Shown here: one piece after another, positions 16,501 through 23,468 of the stretch
How positions within the stretch are numbered: position 1 is the first letter of the stretch
Layout of the letters: every line of letters starts with the position of its first letter
Origin: Pseudaminobacter soli (ex Zhang et al. 2022)
GTDB lineage: Bacteria > Pseudomonadota > Alphaproteobacteria > Rhizobiales > Rhizobiaceae
NCBI RefSeq assembly: GCF_014595955.1
Contig: NZ_JABVCF010000023.1
Location: forward strand, 1 to 51,535
Length of the DNA: 51,535 nt
Direction of reading: 5' to 3'
Translations under genes and position numbers: made by a program
The notes under the pieces: model-generated
Seen by the model: only the letters and a program-made list of their open reading frames with translations
The model's database searches: none
Told to the model about the DNA's origin: nothing

Positions 16501-16947
16501 CGACAGCGTCTTGAATCCGGGCGACAGAGCCTCTGCTGAGGGCACGCGGCCGAGTGCGGCTTCGACGGAGGTCACGAGAAGCCGCGTTGTCCGCGCGGGC
16601 CGGGACAGGGCCTCGATGGCGCTGGCCCGTCGTCCCATGCATTCGCGAGAGGGCAGGGCACTGTCGTAGGGCAGGCAATCCCAGGGCGGGATGACGATGA
16701 CCTCCGTCTCGGGGCGCAAGCTCTTGAAGGCGAGGGCTACCTCGTCGGCGGCGGCTTCACTGCCGGCGAGATACAAAAGATCGCGTCGGCCAGCCGCATT
16801 TGCCCGTTCGATAAGTCGTGCAGCGATCGCGGCGGCCGGCAGACTGCGACCACCACGTTCCGGTTCGTCGGCGGCAGGCATTCTGCTGGGCCGGAGTGGC
16901 TCTCTGCCAACCACCTCGACTGCCCCTGCTTTCTTGGGATGTGTCAT
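13600..16947 (-). CDS. Mfd-like transcription-repair coupling helicase, divergent
   Basis: A roughly 1,115-residue protein with the full Mfd plan. An N-terminal UvrB-like region is followed by the CarD-like RNA-polymerase-interaction domain (GDVVIHEDHGVCVL, then RIWRYGADEGTVTLDRL). The superfamily-2 motor has GDVGFGKTEVAL (Walker A), DEEHRFGTRLKE, SATPIPRTLQGAMVG and HQIRGRVGRGRPQG. The TRG-like QDLDLRGAGDLVGD pattern appears as ARDLDLRGAGDLVGD, and a C-terminal domain closes it. Mfd clears stalled RNA polymerase and recruits UvrA. Several usually constant positions differ from housekeeping Mfd, and no recG/sdhE neighbours are seen. It may therefore be a second Mfd-type copy, as some Rhizobiales carry. 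ATG 16947 is preferred; a GTG at 17052 adds 35 atypical residues. Confidence 0.82.
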   Translation of the reverse strand: MTHPKKAGAVEVVGREPLRPSRMPAADEPERGGRSLPAAAIAARLIERANAAGRRDLLYLAGSEAAADEVALAFKSLRPETEVIVIPPWDCLPYDSALPSRECMGRRASAIEALSRPARTTRLLVTSVEAALGRVPSAEALSPGFKTLSVGDELTREALLADLERAGYILDERVDEAGEAAFLGQVLDIFPSAAEQPVRILLDEEDDIIEIRTYDPLSQRTQSNLSSMRIPPASELIADAPEETGARGRVSLEQMLLRVGVELRTVFDLLPEAALVTAPGFQDRLATASGLVAESRQARADVDGVSAHQEHFYLSDKEVTLIIEERGAETLDVGGIEGLPDFLLQADPAGAVARFISAALETGPVLLAGTASELARMERGLARRLERKPDAVEHWSDVIAAEAGSLLAAPWDLEHGFVDRRAGFAIVAAPDLFGARLYHGRGAAEAELAAEPELDVGDVVIHEDHGVCVLRALETVEVDGVSRDTVRLEFHEGASLLAPVGEFGRIWRYGADEGTVTLDRLKGDAWNKRKALVSAEIDEAAGQLVELARKREAGGADKIVPPRAAYARFSARFPYPETPDQQTAIASVLNDLASGKAMNRLICGDVGFGKTEVALRAAAAVALSGKQVAVVAPTTVLARQHYETFRRRFAGTGVEVGHLSRAVGTAETKRVQEGLASGKIGLVVGTHAVAGKNVSFKHLGLVVIDEEHRFGTRLKENLRSLKPNLHVLTMSATPIPRTLQGAMVGIHETSTLATPPARRRLVRTSLAEFDQAAVRTALLREKRRDGQSFFVVPRIEDIDGLRKEFARIVPELSLRVAHGELEIAELDETMVGFADGDGDVLLATNIIESGLDVPRANTILVWRPDRFGLAQLHQIRGRVGRGRPQGFAYLLTEPGQELAYETRSRLSTLVAFDRLGSGLAISARDLDLRGAGDLVGDDQAGHMKLIGVSLYQHLLARAVRIARGERLEVEVEPSIELEMAGALPEGYVSESLVRLNLYSRLQRLEDPVEISALEDELIDRFGPPPEEVRTLLDIALIKLRAAQAGVSAVRAGPKAIAVVFLEQPDEKTWARWEKRRRLSRRGNRLVAETSTAPGPKRLDRTRRLLELISAKRPVR

Positions 16948-17134
16948 ACCGATCCGCCGTCCGCGCACTTGTGAACCGCAGAAGAGACAGCAACCGCCTT
17001 GGTTCCACCATGTGAGATCAGGGTTCGCTTGAGGGACCGGAGAATATGCCACGCCACCGCTCCAGCGGCCATGATCCGGCTCAGGCGCGATCTACCGGAC
17101 CGGCTCCCAAGACGGATCGGTTTGCGCTGAGACG

Positions 17135-18277
17135 CTACTCGGCGGCTTCCGTTATCGCGCTAAACCCCGCAGTTGTTTCGGCATGCAGCGCCTTCTGGAT
17201 ACGGCCGAACGTGGCAAGCGCCTGCCCGACCACTTGGTCCATGTTGTAATAGCGGTAGGTCGCGAGCCGGCCGACGAACCAGACGTCGGGACGTGCCATC
17301 GCCATTGCCTCGTAGCGCTTGTAGAGCGCCTCGTTTTCCGCCCGCGGAACCGGATAGTAGGGATCGCCTACGTCGCTGGGAAACTCGTAGGTCAGGCTGG
17401 TCTTCGGATGAATCTGGCCGGTGAGATGCTTGTATTCAGTGATGCGGGTGTATAACTCCGACTGCGGATAGTTGACGACCGCGACCGGCTGAAAATTCTC
17501 TTTGTCCAGCGTCACATGCTTGAAGTGCAGCGAGCGGTAGGGAAGCCGTCCCAGCTTCCAGTCGAAGAACTCGTCGATCGGTCCGGTATAGATGAGCCGC
17601 CGGTAGGGGATCTGGTTGCGGATCTCGCGAAAATCCGTCTGCAGCATGATCTTGATGTTCGAATGGTCCACCATGCGCTCGAACATGCGCGTGTAGCCGT
17701 GCAGCGGCATCTTCTGGAAGCCGTCCGTGAAGTAGCGGTCGTCGCGGTTCGTCCTGGTGGGGACACGCGCAGTCACCGACTTGCTGAGCTGCGAGGGATC
17801 AACGCCCCATTGCTTCCTGGTGTAGCCGCGAAAGAATTTTTCGTAGAGCTCGCGGCCGATGGTGCTGACCACGACGTCTTCGGAGGTTTTCACCTCATCG
17901 ACTTTCTCGCGCCTCAAGGCGAAGAACTGCTCCAACTCCTCGGAGGTCAGGTTCAGGTCGTACAGCCCGTTGATGGTGTCGAGGTTGATCGGGATTGGCA
18001 GAAGTTTCCCGTCCACCGCAGTCAGGACGCGATGCTCGTAGTCTCTCCATCGCGTGAACTGCGAGAGATAGTCGACGATCGACTGCGCATTGGTATGGAA
18101 GATGTGCGGTCCATAGCGGTGGATGAGGATGCCTGCATCGTCGTAGCAGTCGTAGGCGTTGCCGCCGACATGTCTTCTCCGGTCGATGAGGAGCACCGAT
18201 TGCCCGAGTTGCGATGTGATCCGCTCCGCGAGCACGCTTCCCGCGAAGCCCGCCCCGACGATAAGCCAGTCGAACAT
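17135..18277 (-). CDS. glf: UDP-galactopyranose mutase
   Basis: A 380-residue flavoenzyme that interconverts UDP-galactopyranose and UDP-galactofuranose, the donor for galactofuranose in surface glycans. The N-terminal Rossmann motif is VGAGFAGSVLAE. RRRHVGGNAYD and HRYGPHIFHTN are the typical glf segments; then come YTRKQWGVDPSQLSKSVTARVPTR and DGFQKMPLHGYT. The C-terminal FAD site is GRLATYRYYNMDQVVGQAL. Length is normal. GAGGAG lies about 8 bases before ATG 18277. Its start is 2 bases after the stop of the glycosyltransferase gene upstream, so the two are almost certainly co-transcribed. Confidence 0.95.
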   Translation of the reverse strand: MFDWLIVGAGFAGSVLAERITSQLGQSVLLIDRRRHVGGNAYDCYDDAGILIHRYGPHIFHTNAQSIVDYLSQFTRWRDYEHRVLTAVDGKLLPIPINLDTINGLYDLNLTSEELEQFFALRREKVDEVKTSEDVVVSTIGRELYEKFFRGYTRKQWGVDPSQLSKSVTARVPTRTNRDDRYFTDGFQKMPLHGYTRMFERMVDHSNIKIMLQTDFREIRNQIPYRRLIYTGPIDEFFDWKLGRLPYRSLHFKHVTLDKENFQPVAVVNYPQSELYTRITEYKHLTGQIHPKTSLTYEFPSDVGDPYYPVPRAENEALYKRYEAMAMARPDVWFVGRLATYRYYNMDQVVGQALATFGRIQKALHAETTAGFSAITEAAE

Positions 18278-18279
18278 GG

Positions 18280-19452
18280 TCAGGCTCCTCGGCGCAGAGG
18301 GATGACGTTCTTCAGGGCGGAGGCCGTGGCCATGTGGGCCGCCATCCCCTCCCACGTCCTGTCCCACGACGTTCCGGCAAGGAAGGCATCGGTCTTTGCC
18401 CAGTGGTGTCCGCGGGGTCGCGAGAGTATGTCGCGCAGCTTCTCGACGACATCGTCTGCATCGGCGATCGATACGAGCCCTTGCGCGCCGTAGGTCCGAA
18501 CAACGTCCACGATCGCAGTCGATACGACGGGCAGTCCGGCGGCAAGAAATTCCGGCGTCTTGGTCGGGCTGATGTAACGCGTCGACTCGTTCAGCGCGAA
18601 CGGCATCCAGCCGGCATCCCAGTTGGCGAGATAGGAAGGCAGTTCCGCGTATTGCTTGCCGCCGAGCCAGTGGATGTTGGCGCGTTGTGGCAAAGTCGCC
18701 GGATCGATCTTCACCACCGGCCCGATCATCATGAACTGGACGTCCGGCATGACCTCGGCGCTGTACGCGACGAGGTCGATGTCCAGGCGTTCGTCGATCA
18801 CGCCGAAGAACCCGACGCGTGGATGCGGCACGTGAGCCTGATCGGCCGGATCGGCGATCGACTGCCGCGCCCGATGGAAATGCGCGACGTCGATGCTGCT
18901 CGGGAAGGGGTAGATTGCGCGATGATGGGCGCGCTTCGCTTCGTAGAGGCTTTGGCCGCCGGTAAAGACCACGTCGGCACGGCCGAACATCACCTTCTCA
19001 AGCCGCACGAGTTCCGGAGGCGCGTTCTTGAAGGCGGACAACTCGTCCATGCAGTCATAGACGCATAGATCGCCTTCGATGTGATCGCTGAAGCGCAGAG
19101 CCATCGGCGTGTAGTACCAGGTGACGAGCCGGTCATAGCTTTCGGACGCCAGCAACTCGTCCACCAAATGGCGCTGGATTTCCATTGCCTCGGACTCGCC
19201 GGTTCCGTGCGGCAGAACCGGGGTTGCGATCGTTATAAAGCGGCCCGCTTGGTTCAGGTGCAATGAAGGCGCACTGCAATCTTCTCGAATTTGTTCTTCA
19301 AGGAAGATTATCCTGTGGTTCTTTGCTGCTCTAGTGAGAATATGTTGTGGTCTCTGGAAAACAAAATTCCATCTTAGATGAGAGAAGCATAATAATAATG
19401 AACTGTAGTAGTCGGTATGTTTTTGTAGAGGGCAATCTATGATGCGTTCCAT
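18280..19452 (-). CDS. Glycosyltransferase, GT4-like (GT-B fold), partner of glf
   Basis: A 390-residue glycosyltransferase. The start of the fold reads SHLRWNFVFQRPQHILTRAA, a pattern seen in GT1/GT4-annotated enzymes often found beside glf. The C-terminal donor-binding half has RVGFFGVIDERLD, NIHWLGGKQYAELPSYLANWD and PTKTPEFLAAGLPVVST; the EFLAAGLPVV segment is the GT-B nucleotide-sugar site. No membrane segment is seen, so it is probably cytosolic or peripheral. Inferred role: transfer of galactofuranose or a related sugar, because it heads an operon with glf. The first 40 codons are strikingly AT-rich compared with the rest. Its ribosome site is weak. Confidence 0.87.
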   Translation of the reverse strand: MERIIDCPLQKHTDYYSSLLLCFSHLRWNFVFQRPQHILTRAAKNHRIIFLEEQIREDCSAPSLHLNQAGRFITIATPVLPHGTGESEAMEIQRHLVDELLASESYDRLVTWYYTPMALRFSDHIEGDLCVYDCMDELSAFKNAPPELVRLEKVMFGRADVVFTGGQSLYEAKRAHHRAIYPFPSSIDVAHFHRARQSIADPADQAHVPHPRVGFFGVIDERLDIDLVAYSAEVMPDVQFMMIGPVVKIDPATLPQRANIHWLGGKQYAELPSYLANWDAGWMPFALNESTRYISPTKTPEFLAAGLPVVSTAIVDVVRTYGAQGLVSIADADDVVEKLRDILSRPRGHHWAKTDAFLAGTSWDRTWEGMAAHMATASALKNVIPLRRGA

Positions 19453-19881
19453 CTACGATTTCCGCGATAGGAGGGAAATATTGAATCGGTCGGTTCTCGT
19501 CAGTTGGCGGGAATTCGCCAATCTAACTTGATGATGATCAAGTTGTTCCAGCCTAACTCGGAATCGTGAACAGAGCAGGAGACGAAGGTTGGCTTTCGGC
19601 AAGGTGCGAGGCCGTGCGCGAAGCTACTGTGGCAACAGCGCATGCTGCGATCAGCTAAGTGAATGCCTATATGTCGGTCGAGCGAGGACGGCTCACGAGC
19701 GGCAGAAGGGGCTGCGGCATTCCTGCATTCGGCAAGGATTTTCGTTCGTTCGCCCCATTGCCGCCATTATGGAGAACACAAAGGCCAGCAAATTGTAGAA
19801 GCGGGGCGCCCAAATTCGTTCGGCATGATCCGAACGGACAAACATGGCCAAAGATGCCGGGGCTGCTTTCGGGTGGGTGAC
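19453..19881. other. Divergent control region between the glycosyltransferase and GH43-like genes
   Basis: About 430 bases without a convincing gene. It contains a perfect FNR/FixK-type palindrome at 19525-19544. A reading frame continuous with the GH43-like gene begins at 19663, but its residues look non-coding and it has no ribosome binding site. Confidence 0.6.
19525..19544. promoter_or_regulatory. Perfect FNR/FixK-type palindrome
   Basis: The arms AACTTGAT (19525-19532) and ATCAAGTT (19537-19544) are perfect inverted repeats around GATG. The core TTGATGATGATCAA at 19528-19541 equals the consensus TTGAT-N4-ATCAA of FNR/FixK/Anr anaerobic regulators. It is centred about 82 bases upstream of the glycosyltransferase start and about 347 bases upstream of the GH43-like start. 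Confidence 0.6.
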
Positions 19882-20805
19882 ATGAAGATCAGCTTTGCAA
19901 CCAACGTATTTCCGCTATTCGATCCGATCGCCGTGGACGACATCAAGGACCCGTGTCCGGTCTTTGACGGCAAGCTCTGGCACATGTTCGGTTCGAGCGG
20001 CACGGTGACGAGCGAGACCTGGAAGATCCTGCATGCCACCGCGCCGGAGATCTTCGGCCCGTGGACCGAGCATGAGCCGATTGCGCTGCCCGTCACCGGC
20101 TCCGGCGTCGCGGCGCCCGGCGTGATCTTCGAGGACGGCATCTTCCACATGTTCATCCAGACCGAATTCATGAAGTCGGGCGGACGCTGCGAGCATGTGG
20201 TATCCAATGACGGGTTCCAGTGGGTGGTGCTGCCGCCGGCGCTACTCGCCATCCCCGATACCGACGAGGACGGAATCTACGATCCGCATCCCGCCGTGAT
20301 CGGCGGGCAGCGGTACCTTGTCTATTCGGGCATGCCCAAGTTCACGCGGGTCCCGCAGCCGGACGTCTATCTTGCCAAGAGCATGTCCGACTCCTGGTTC
20401 GGTCCATGGGAGCGCGTCGGCAAGATTCTCGACCACAACGACGTGCCCCATCACAATCCGCGTGAGCATCCGGACTATGAGTGGGGTATCGAGGGTGCGC
20501 AACTGGTCGAGCTGCCCGATGGACGTGTCCTGCTCAACGCAACCTGCTTCCTGCCGGAAGGCGCTCGGGGCACCCGCCAGCGAGTGTTCTTCGCCATCGC
20601 TGACAGTGTCGAGGGGCCGTACAATACCGTCGGCCCGGTTCTCGATCCGGGCGAAGCCGGAGAGAACGGCCACTCCACCGTCATGATCCTGAATGGCGAA
20701 CTGACGCTGTTCTATCAGAGCCGGCGCGAGACGACGAACCATCGCTGGCGCTACGGCGTTGCCAAATGCCGGCTCGATCAGCCGGTGCTGCCTGAGGTCG
20801 CCTGA
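19882..20805 (+). CDS. Glycoside hydrolase family 43-like five-bladed beta-propeller protein
   Basis: A 307-residue protein with the five-bladed propeller pattern of GH43/GH130-like enzymes. It shows DPCPVFDGKLWHMFGSS (first blade, candidate base Asp), AAPGVIFEDGIFHMF, YDPHPAVIGGQRYLVYSG, WGIEGAQLVELPDGRVLL (candidate acid Glu in IEGAQ) and GHSTVMILNGELTLFYQSR. No signal peptide is seen, so it should act in the cytoplasm, unlike most secreted GH43 enzymes. ATG 19882 is preceded by GGGTGGGTGA. It faces three glycosidases on the opposite strand and diverges from the glf operon. The substrate is unknown; action on a galactofuranosyl or arabinofuranosyl glycoside would fit the context but is inference. 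Confidence 0.75.
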   Translation: MKISFATNVFPLFDPIAVDDIKDPCPVFDGKLWHMFGSSGTVTSETWKILHATAPEIFGPWTEHEPIALPVTGSGVAAPGVIFEDGIFHMFIQTEFMKSGGRCEHVVSNDGFQWVVLPPALLAIPDTDEDGIYDPHPAVIGGQRYLVYSGMPKFTRVPQPDVYLAKSMSDSWFGPWERVGKILDHNDVPHHNPREHPDYEWGIEGAQLVELPDGRVLLNATCFLPEGARGTRQRVFFAIADSVEGPYNTVGPVLDPGEAGENGHSTVMILNGELTLFYQSRRETTNHRWRYGVAKCRLDQPVLPEVA

Positions 20806-20901
20806 GAGCTACTTGCAGTCGCGGCGTTCGTAATGCCGCTGCTGGTGACTGGCGAGCATCCAGGGACGCCAGTCCTCTGACGGCAGTCGACACTGCCCGG
20901 G

Positions 20902-22173
20902 TCAGTATTTCTGCCGAACCGCACGGAACGGGAAGCCTGTCGCCACCGCCCGTTTCCGCGGGCGGAAGGGAATGGGACGCTTGTCGTTCGGCGGTCCTTC
21001 CTGATGGTCGATTTCGCCGTTTTGGGCGGCTTCCTGCAGGTCATTAAGGTGCTGCACCGACTGCAGCGCCTCCAGCATCGGCTCGCAGATGAGCCGTCCG
21101 CCGTCGGGTTCACGATGGCAGATCGGGTCCCAGAGGCCCATCGGCGTCCAGACCTCCGGTTCGTGCCATTCGGGCATTCCGAGGATCGGGTAGAGACAGA
21201 CGCCCATGAGCGGCACTCCCTGCCGAAGGAGCTTCTCCGATTCCAACGCGACTTCAAGCAGCCAGGGGGCGCGGCTGTGACCTACATGCGAGGTTTCGCT
21301 GATCATGACCTCGCCCCCGTAACGCTGCCAGACCATACGGGTCAGTTCGCCAATCCCCAGGCGCCGAGGATCGTCATCGGCAAGAGGCGGGATGCGTCCG
21401 TCCGGCAATGCGGTCGCACCCCATTCCCACTGGTTCGTCCAGTAATAATTGATGCCCACGACATCGAGATGCCTTCTGGAGCCACCAAGTTCGGGCAACA
21501 GGCGCCCCGCAATCATGTCCCATGCCTGGAACACGAGTCTCTCGTTGAAATCCTGGGCCTCCGCCGTGTCGAGCGGCCTGTCTGAGTTCACCGCGACCCG
21601 GCAAATGGGATCGACATTGACCATGCGGGCGTCCGGGCAGGCACTCCAAAGGGCTTCGATCCCGGCCAATGCCGCCCGGCAGAGCTGAACCTTGAGGTCC
21701 CACCCTCTGCCTTCGATGTAGGGAGCGAAGAGTCCCTTTTCGCCACCAGCATAAGCCATGAAACTCGGCTCATTGACGGGCGTGAAGAGGCAGGCGCCTT
21801 CAGTGCGGACGCCGATGTAGCGGCCGACCGCATAACAATAGTCGGCGAAGCGAGGAACGAACCCCTTCCCGAACAGATCCAGTCCTTCGGGATAGCCGTA
21901 ATGGAACAGGTCCCAGATGACGTCGACCTGATTGCGCCTGGCGGACTCGACAAACGGCTCCAGGCTGGAGAAATCGTAGCGGCCGCGCCCCATGTCGACC
22001 AGCGGCCAGCGGACCGTCTCGCGCGCTGCGTGGATCCCAAGCTCGCTGAGGTTCCGATAGTCCTGCTCGACCGTCTTGTCGTGGCCGGTCGCCACGACCT
22101 GATCGAACCATTCCCGATGGCGGTTGTAACCCGTGGAGCCTTCGAAACCGGCCAGAAAGAAGCTGCGAAACAT
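20902..22173 (-). CDS. Clan GH-A glycosidase, GH1-like (copy A)
   Basis: A 423-residue TIM-barrel glycosidase. The strand-4 motif FTPVNEP places the acid/base Glu at about residue 135 and VMISETSHVGHS the nucleophile at about 293. FFLAGFEGSTGYNRHREWFDQ at the N-terminus resembles beta-glucosidase-type entries, and DVVGINYYWTNQWEW is the usual substrate-binding strand. There is no signal peptide. The C-terminal 40 residues are basic and low in structure. It is the last gene of a three-gene minus-strand set, 23 bases after the second GH1-like gene. The specific sugar cannot be told. GH5 assignment is an alternative. Confidence 0.8.
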   Translation of the reverse strand: MFRSFFLAGFEGSTGYNRHREWFDQVVATGHDKTVEQDYRNLSELGIHAARETVRWPLVDMGRGRYDFSSLEPFVESARRNQVDVIWDLFHYGYPEGLDLFGKGFVPRFADYCYAVGRYIGVRTEGACLFTPVNEPSFMAYAGGEKGLFAPYIEGRGWDLKVQLCRAALAGIEALWSACPDARMVNVDPICRVAVNSDRPLDTAEAQDFNERLVFQAWDMIAGRLLPELGGSRRHLDVVGINYYWTNQWEWGATALPDGRIPPLADDDPRRLGIGELTRMVWQRYGGEVMISETSHVGHSRAPWLLEVALESEKLLRQGVPLMGVCLYPILGMPEWHEPEVWTPMGLWDPICHREPDGGRLICEPMLEALQSVQHLNDLQEAAQNGEIDHQEGPPNDKRPIPFRPRKRAVATGFPFRAVRQKY

Positions 22174-22196
22174 GAACGGCTCTTCTTGGATAGTTT

Positions 22197-23468
22197 TCAG
22201 CTGTGGAGCGGGCCGACAGCTTCGGTGTCCCCGCAGACCAGGGTCCGATAAGCATCGACCAGCGGCGTGCGGATCCTGTTCAGGTCGGCATCAAGGTCCC
22301 AAAGGCCCATCTGCAGCAGATGCTGCGCGACATCTCTGCGACCTTGACGCCAGGCCCAGGTGACCAGCGCAAACATAGGCCACCATGTGTAGCCGACGAG
22401 GGGGAAGCCTTCCGCCCTTAAGCGACGAACCGCCGAAACCGACCGCTCCAGCCATCCCAGGCGGCGCGCTACCGATCCCGAGGTCGCCACCTCCGAGATC
22501 ATGAGCGGAACTCGATAATGGTCGTGGTAGCGGCGAGTTACACCCTCGACCAGGCCAAGCTCGGTGTAGGGCATTTTGGTTCGCAATCGTCCCCGTCCAT
22601 CGCGCTCCAGCCTCTTGTGCGTGAATAGGGGATAAAGATTTAGGCCGATCACCTCGGGGGGCGTCGGCTCGCGCCGCAGACTGCGCAGCACCTCGTCATC
22701 AGCTCCGTTGGCCCGGAGCCATGAATGGAGAGGATGGAAGTCGTCCACGCGGCCCGAAACGAGATCGAGGGCCAGGAAGACGATCTCGCGCCGGCGCTGC
22801 GCCTCCTCTTCGAGATCGGGGCTCGCCGCCTCGTAGAGATCGGTGGGGTCCACATGATATGCGACGATCTCGCTGTCGACTGTCCGCAGCGCCGCTACCG
22901 TCGACTGGATGCCCTGTGCCAGCTGCATCATGACGGCGACGAAGCCGCGCCAACTGTGGAGATAGGGCGGCCACCAGCCAAGCCGCCCGCAATACCATGC
23001 CGTTATGCGTGGCTCGTTCAACGGCGTGTACCAGAAGATCCGGCCCTTGAAGCGCTCGGCCAGCCGGGCGGCATAATCCGCGACCAGTTGCGGATAGTCG
23101 GGATTGAGGTAGGCGCCCTCGATCCAAAGCGGCAAACCGTAGTGGACAAGATCGACCTGAGGAGCAATCCCGAGATCGAGCATGCGCTCCAGCGGTTCAT
23201 CCGCGTGGTGCCAATCCCATTGCCTGGGAGCAGGCTGGATGCGGTGCCATGGCACGCCATATCGGGCCACAGGCACCCCAAGCTCGGCCATCAGGTCCAG
23301 ATCCTCTCGCCAGCGGCGGTAGTGATCCGTCAGTTCATACTCGTCCAATTTCCGCCCGGTGACGGGGTGAGGGGCGGTTATGAACGTGTCCTCGATGCCG
23401 GTCGCCCACCAGAATTTCTCCGGGTCGCTCAGGCGCCGCAACTCGGAGCGGGTCGGTAGGGGCGTCAT
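22197..23468 (-). CDS. Clan GH-A glycosidase, GH1-like (copy B)
   Basis: A 423-residue GH1-like enzyme. YTPLNEPRITAWYC gives the acid/base Glu at about residue 152 and PLMISEVATSG the nucleophile at about 326. EDLDLMAELGVPVARYGVPWHRIQP is the typical first-strand segment and PEVIGLNLYPLFTHK the strand-6 segment. It is equal in length to copy A but clearly diverged from it. No signal peptide is seen. Its ATG overlaps the stop of the GH2 gene upstream by 4 bases, indicating translational coupling. Presumed retaining beta-glycosidase; the substrate is unknown. Confidence 0.82.
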   Translation of the reverse strand: MTPLPTRSELRRLSDPEKFWWATGIEDTFITAPHPVTGRKLDEYELTDHYRRWREDLDLMAELGVPVARYGVPWHRIQPAPRQWDWHHADEPLERMLDLGIAPQVDLVHYGLPLWIEGAYLNPDYPQLVADYAARLAERFKGRIFWYTPLNEPRITAWYCGRLGWWPPYLHSWRGFVAVMMQLAQGIQSTVAALRTVDSEIVAYHVDPTDLYEAASPDLEEEAQRRREIVFLALDLVSGRVDDFHPLHSWLRANGADDEVLRSLRREPTPPEVIGLNLYPLFTHKRLERDGRGRLRTKMPYTELGLVEGVTRRYHDHYRVPLMISEVATSGSVARRLGWLERSVSAVRRLRAEGFPLVGYTWWPMFALVTWAWRQGRRDVAQHLLQMGLWDLDADLNRIRTPLVDAYRTLVCGDTEAVGPLHS

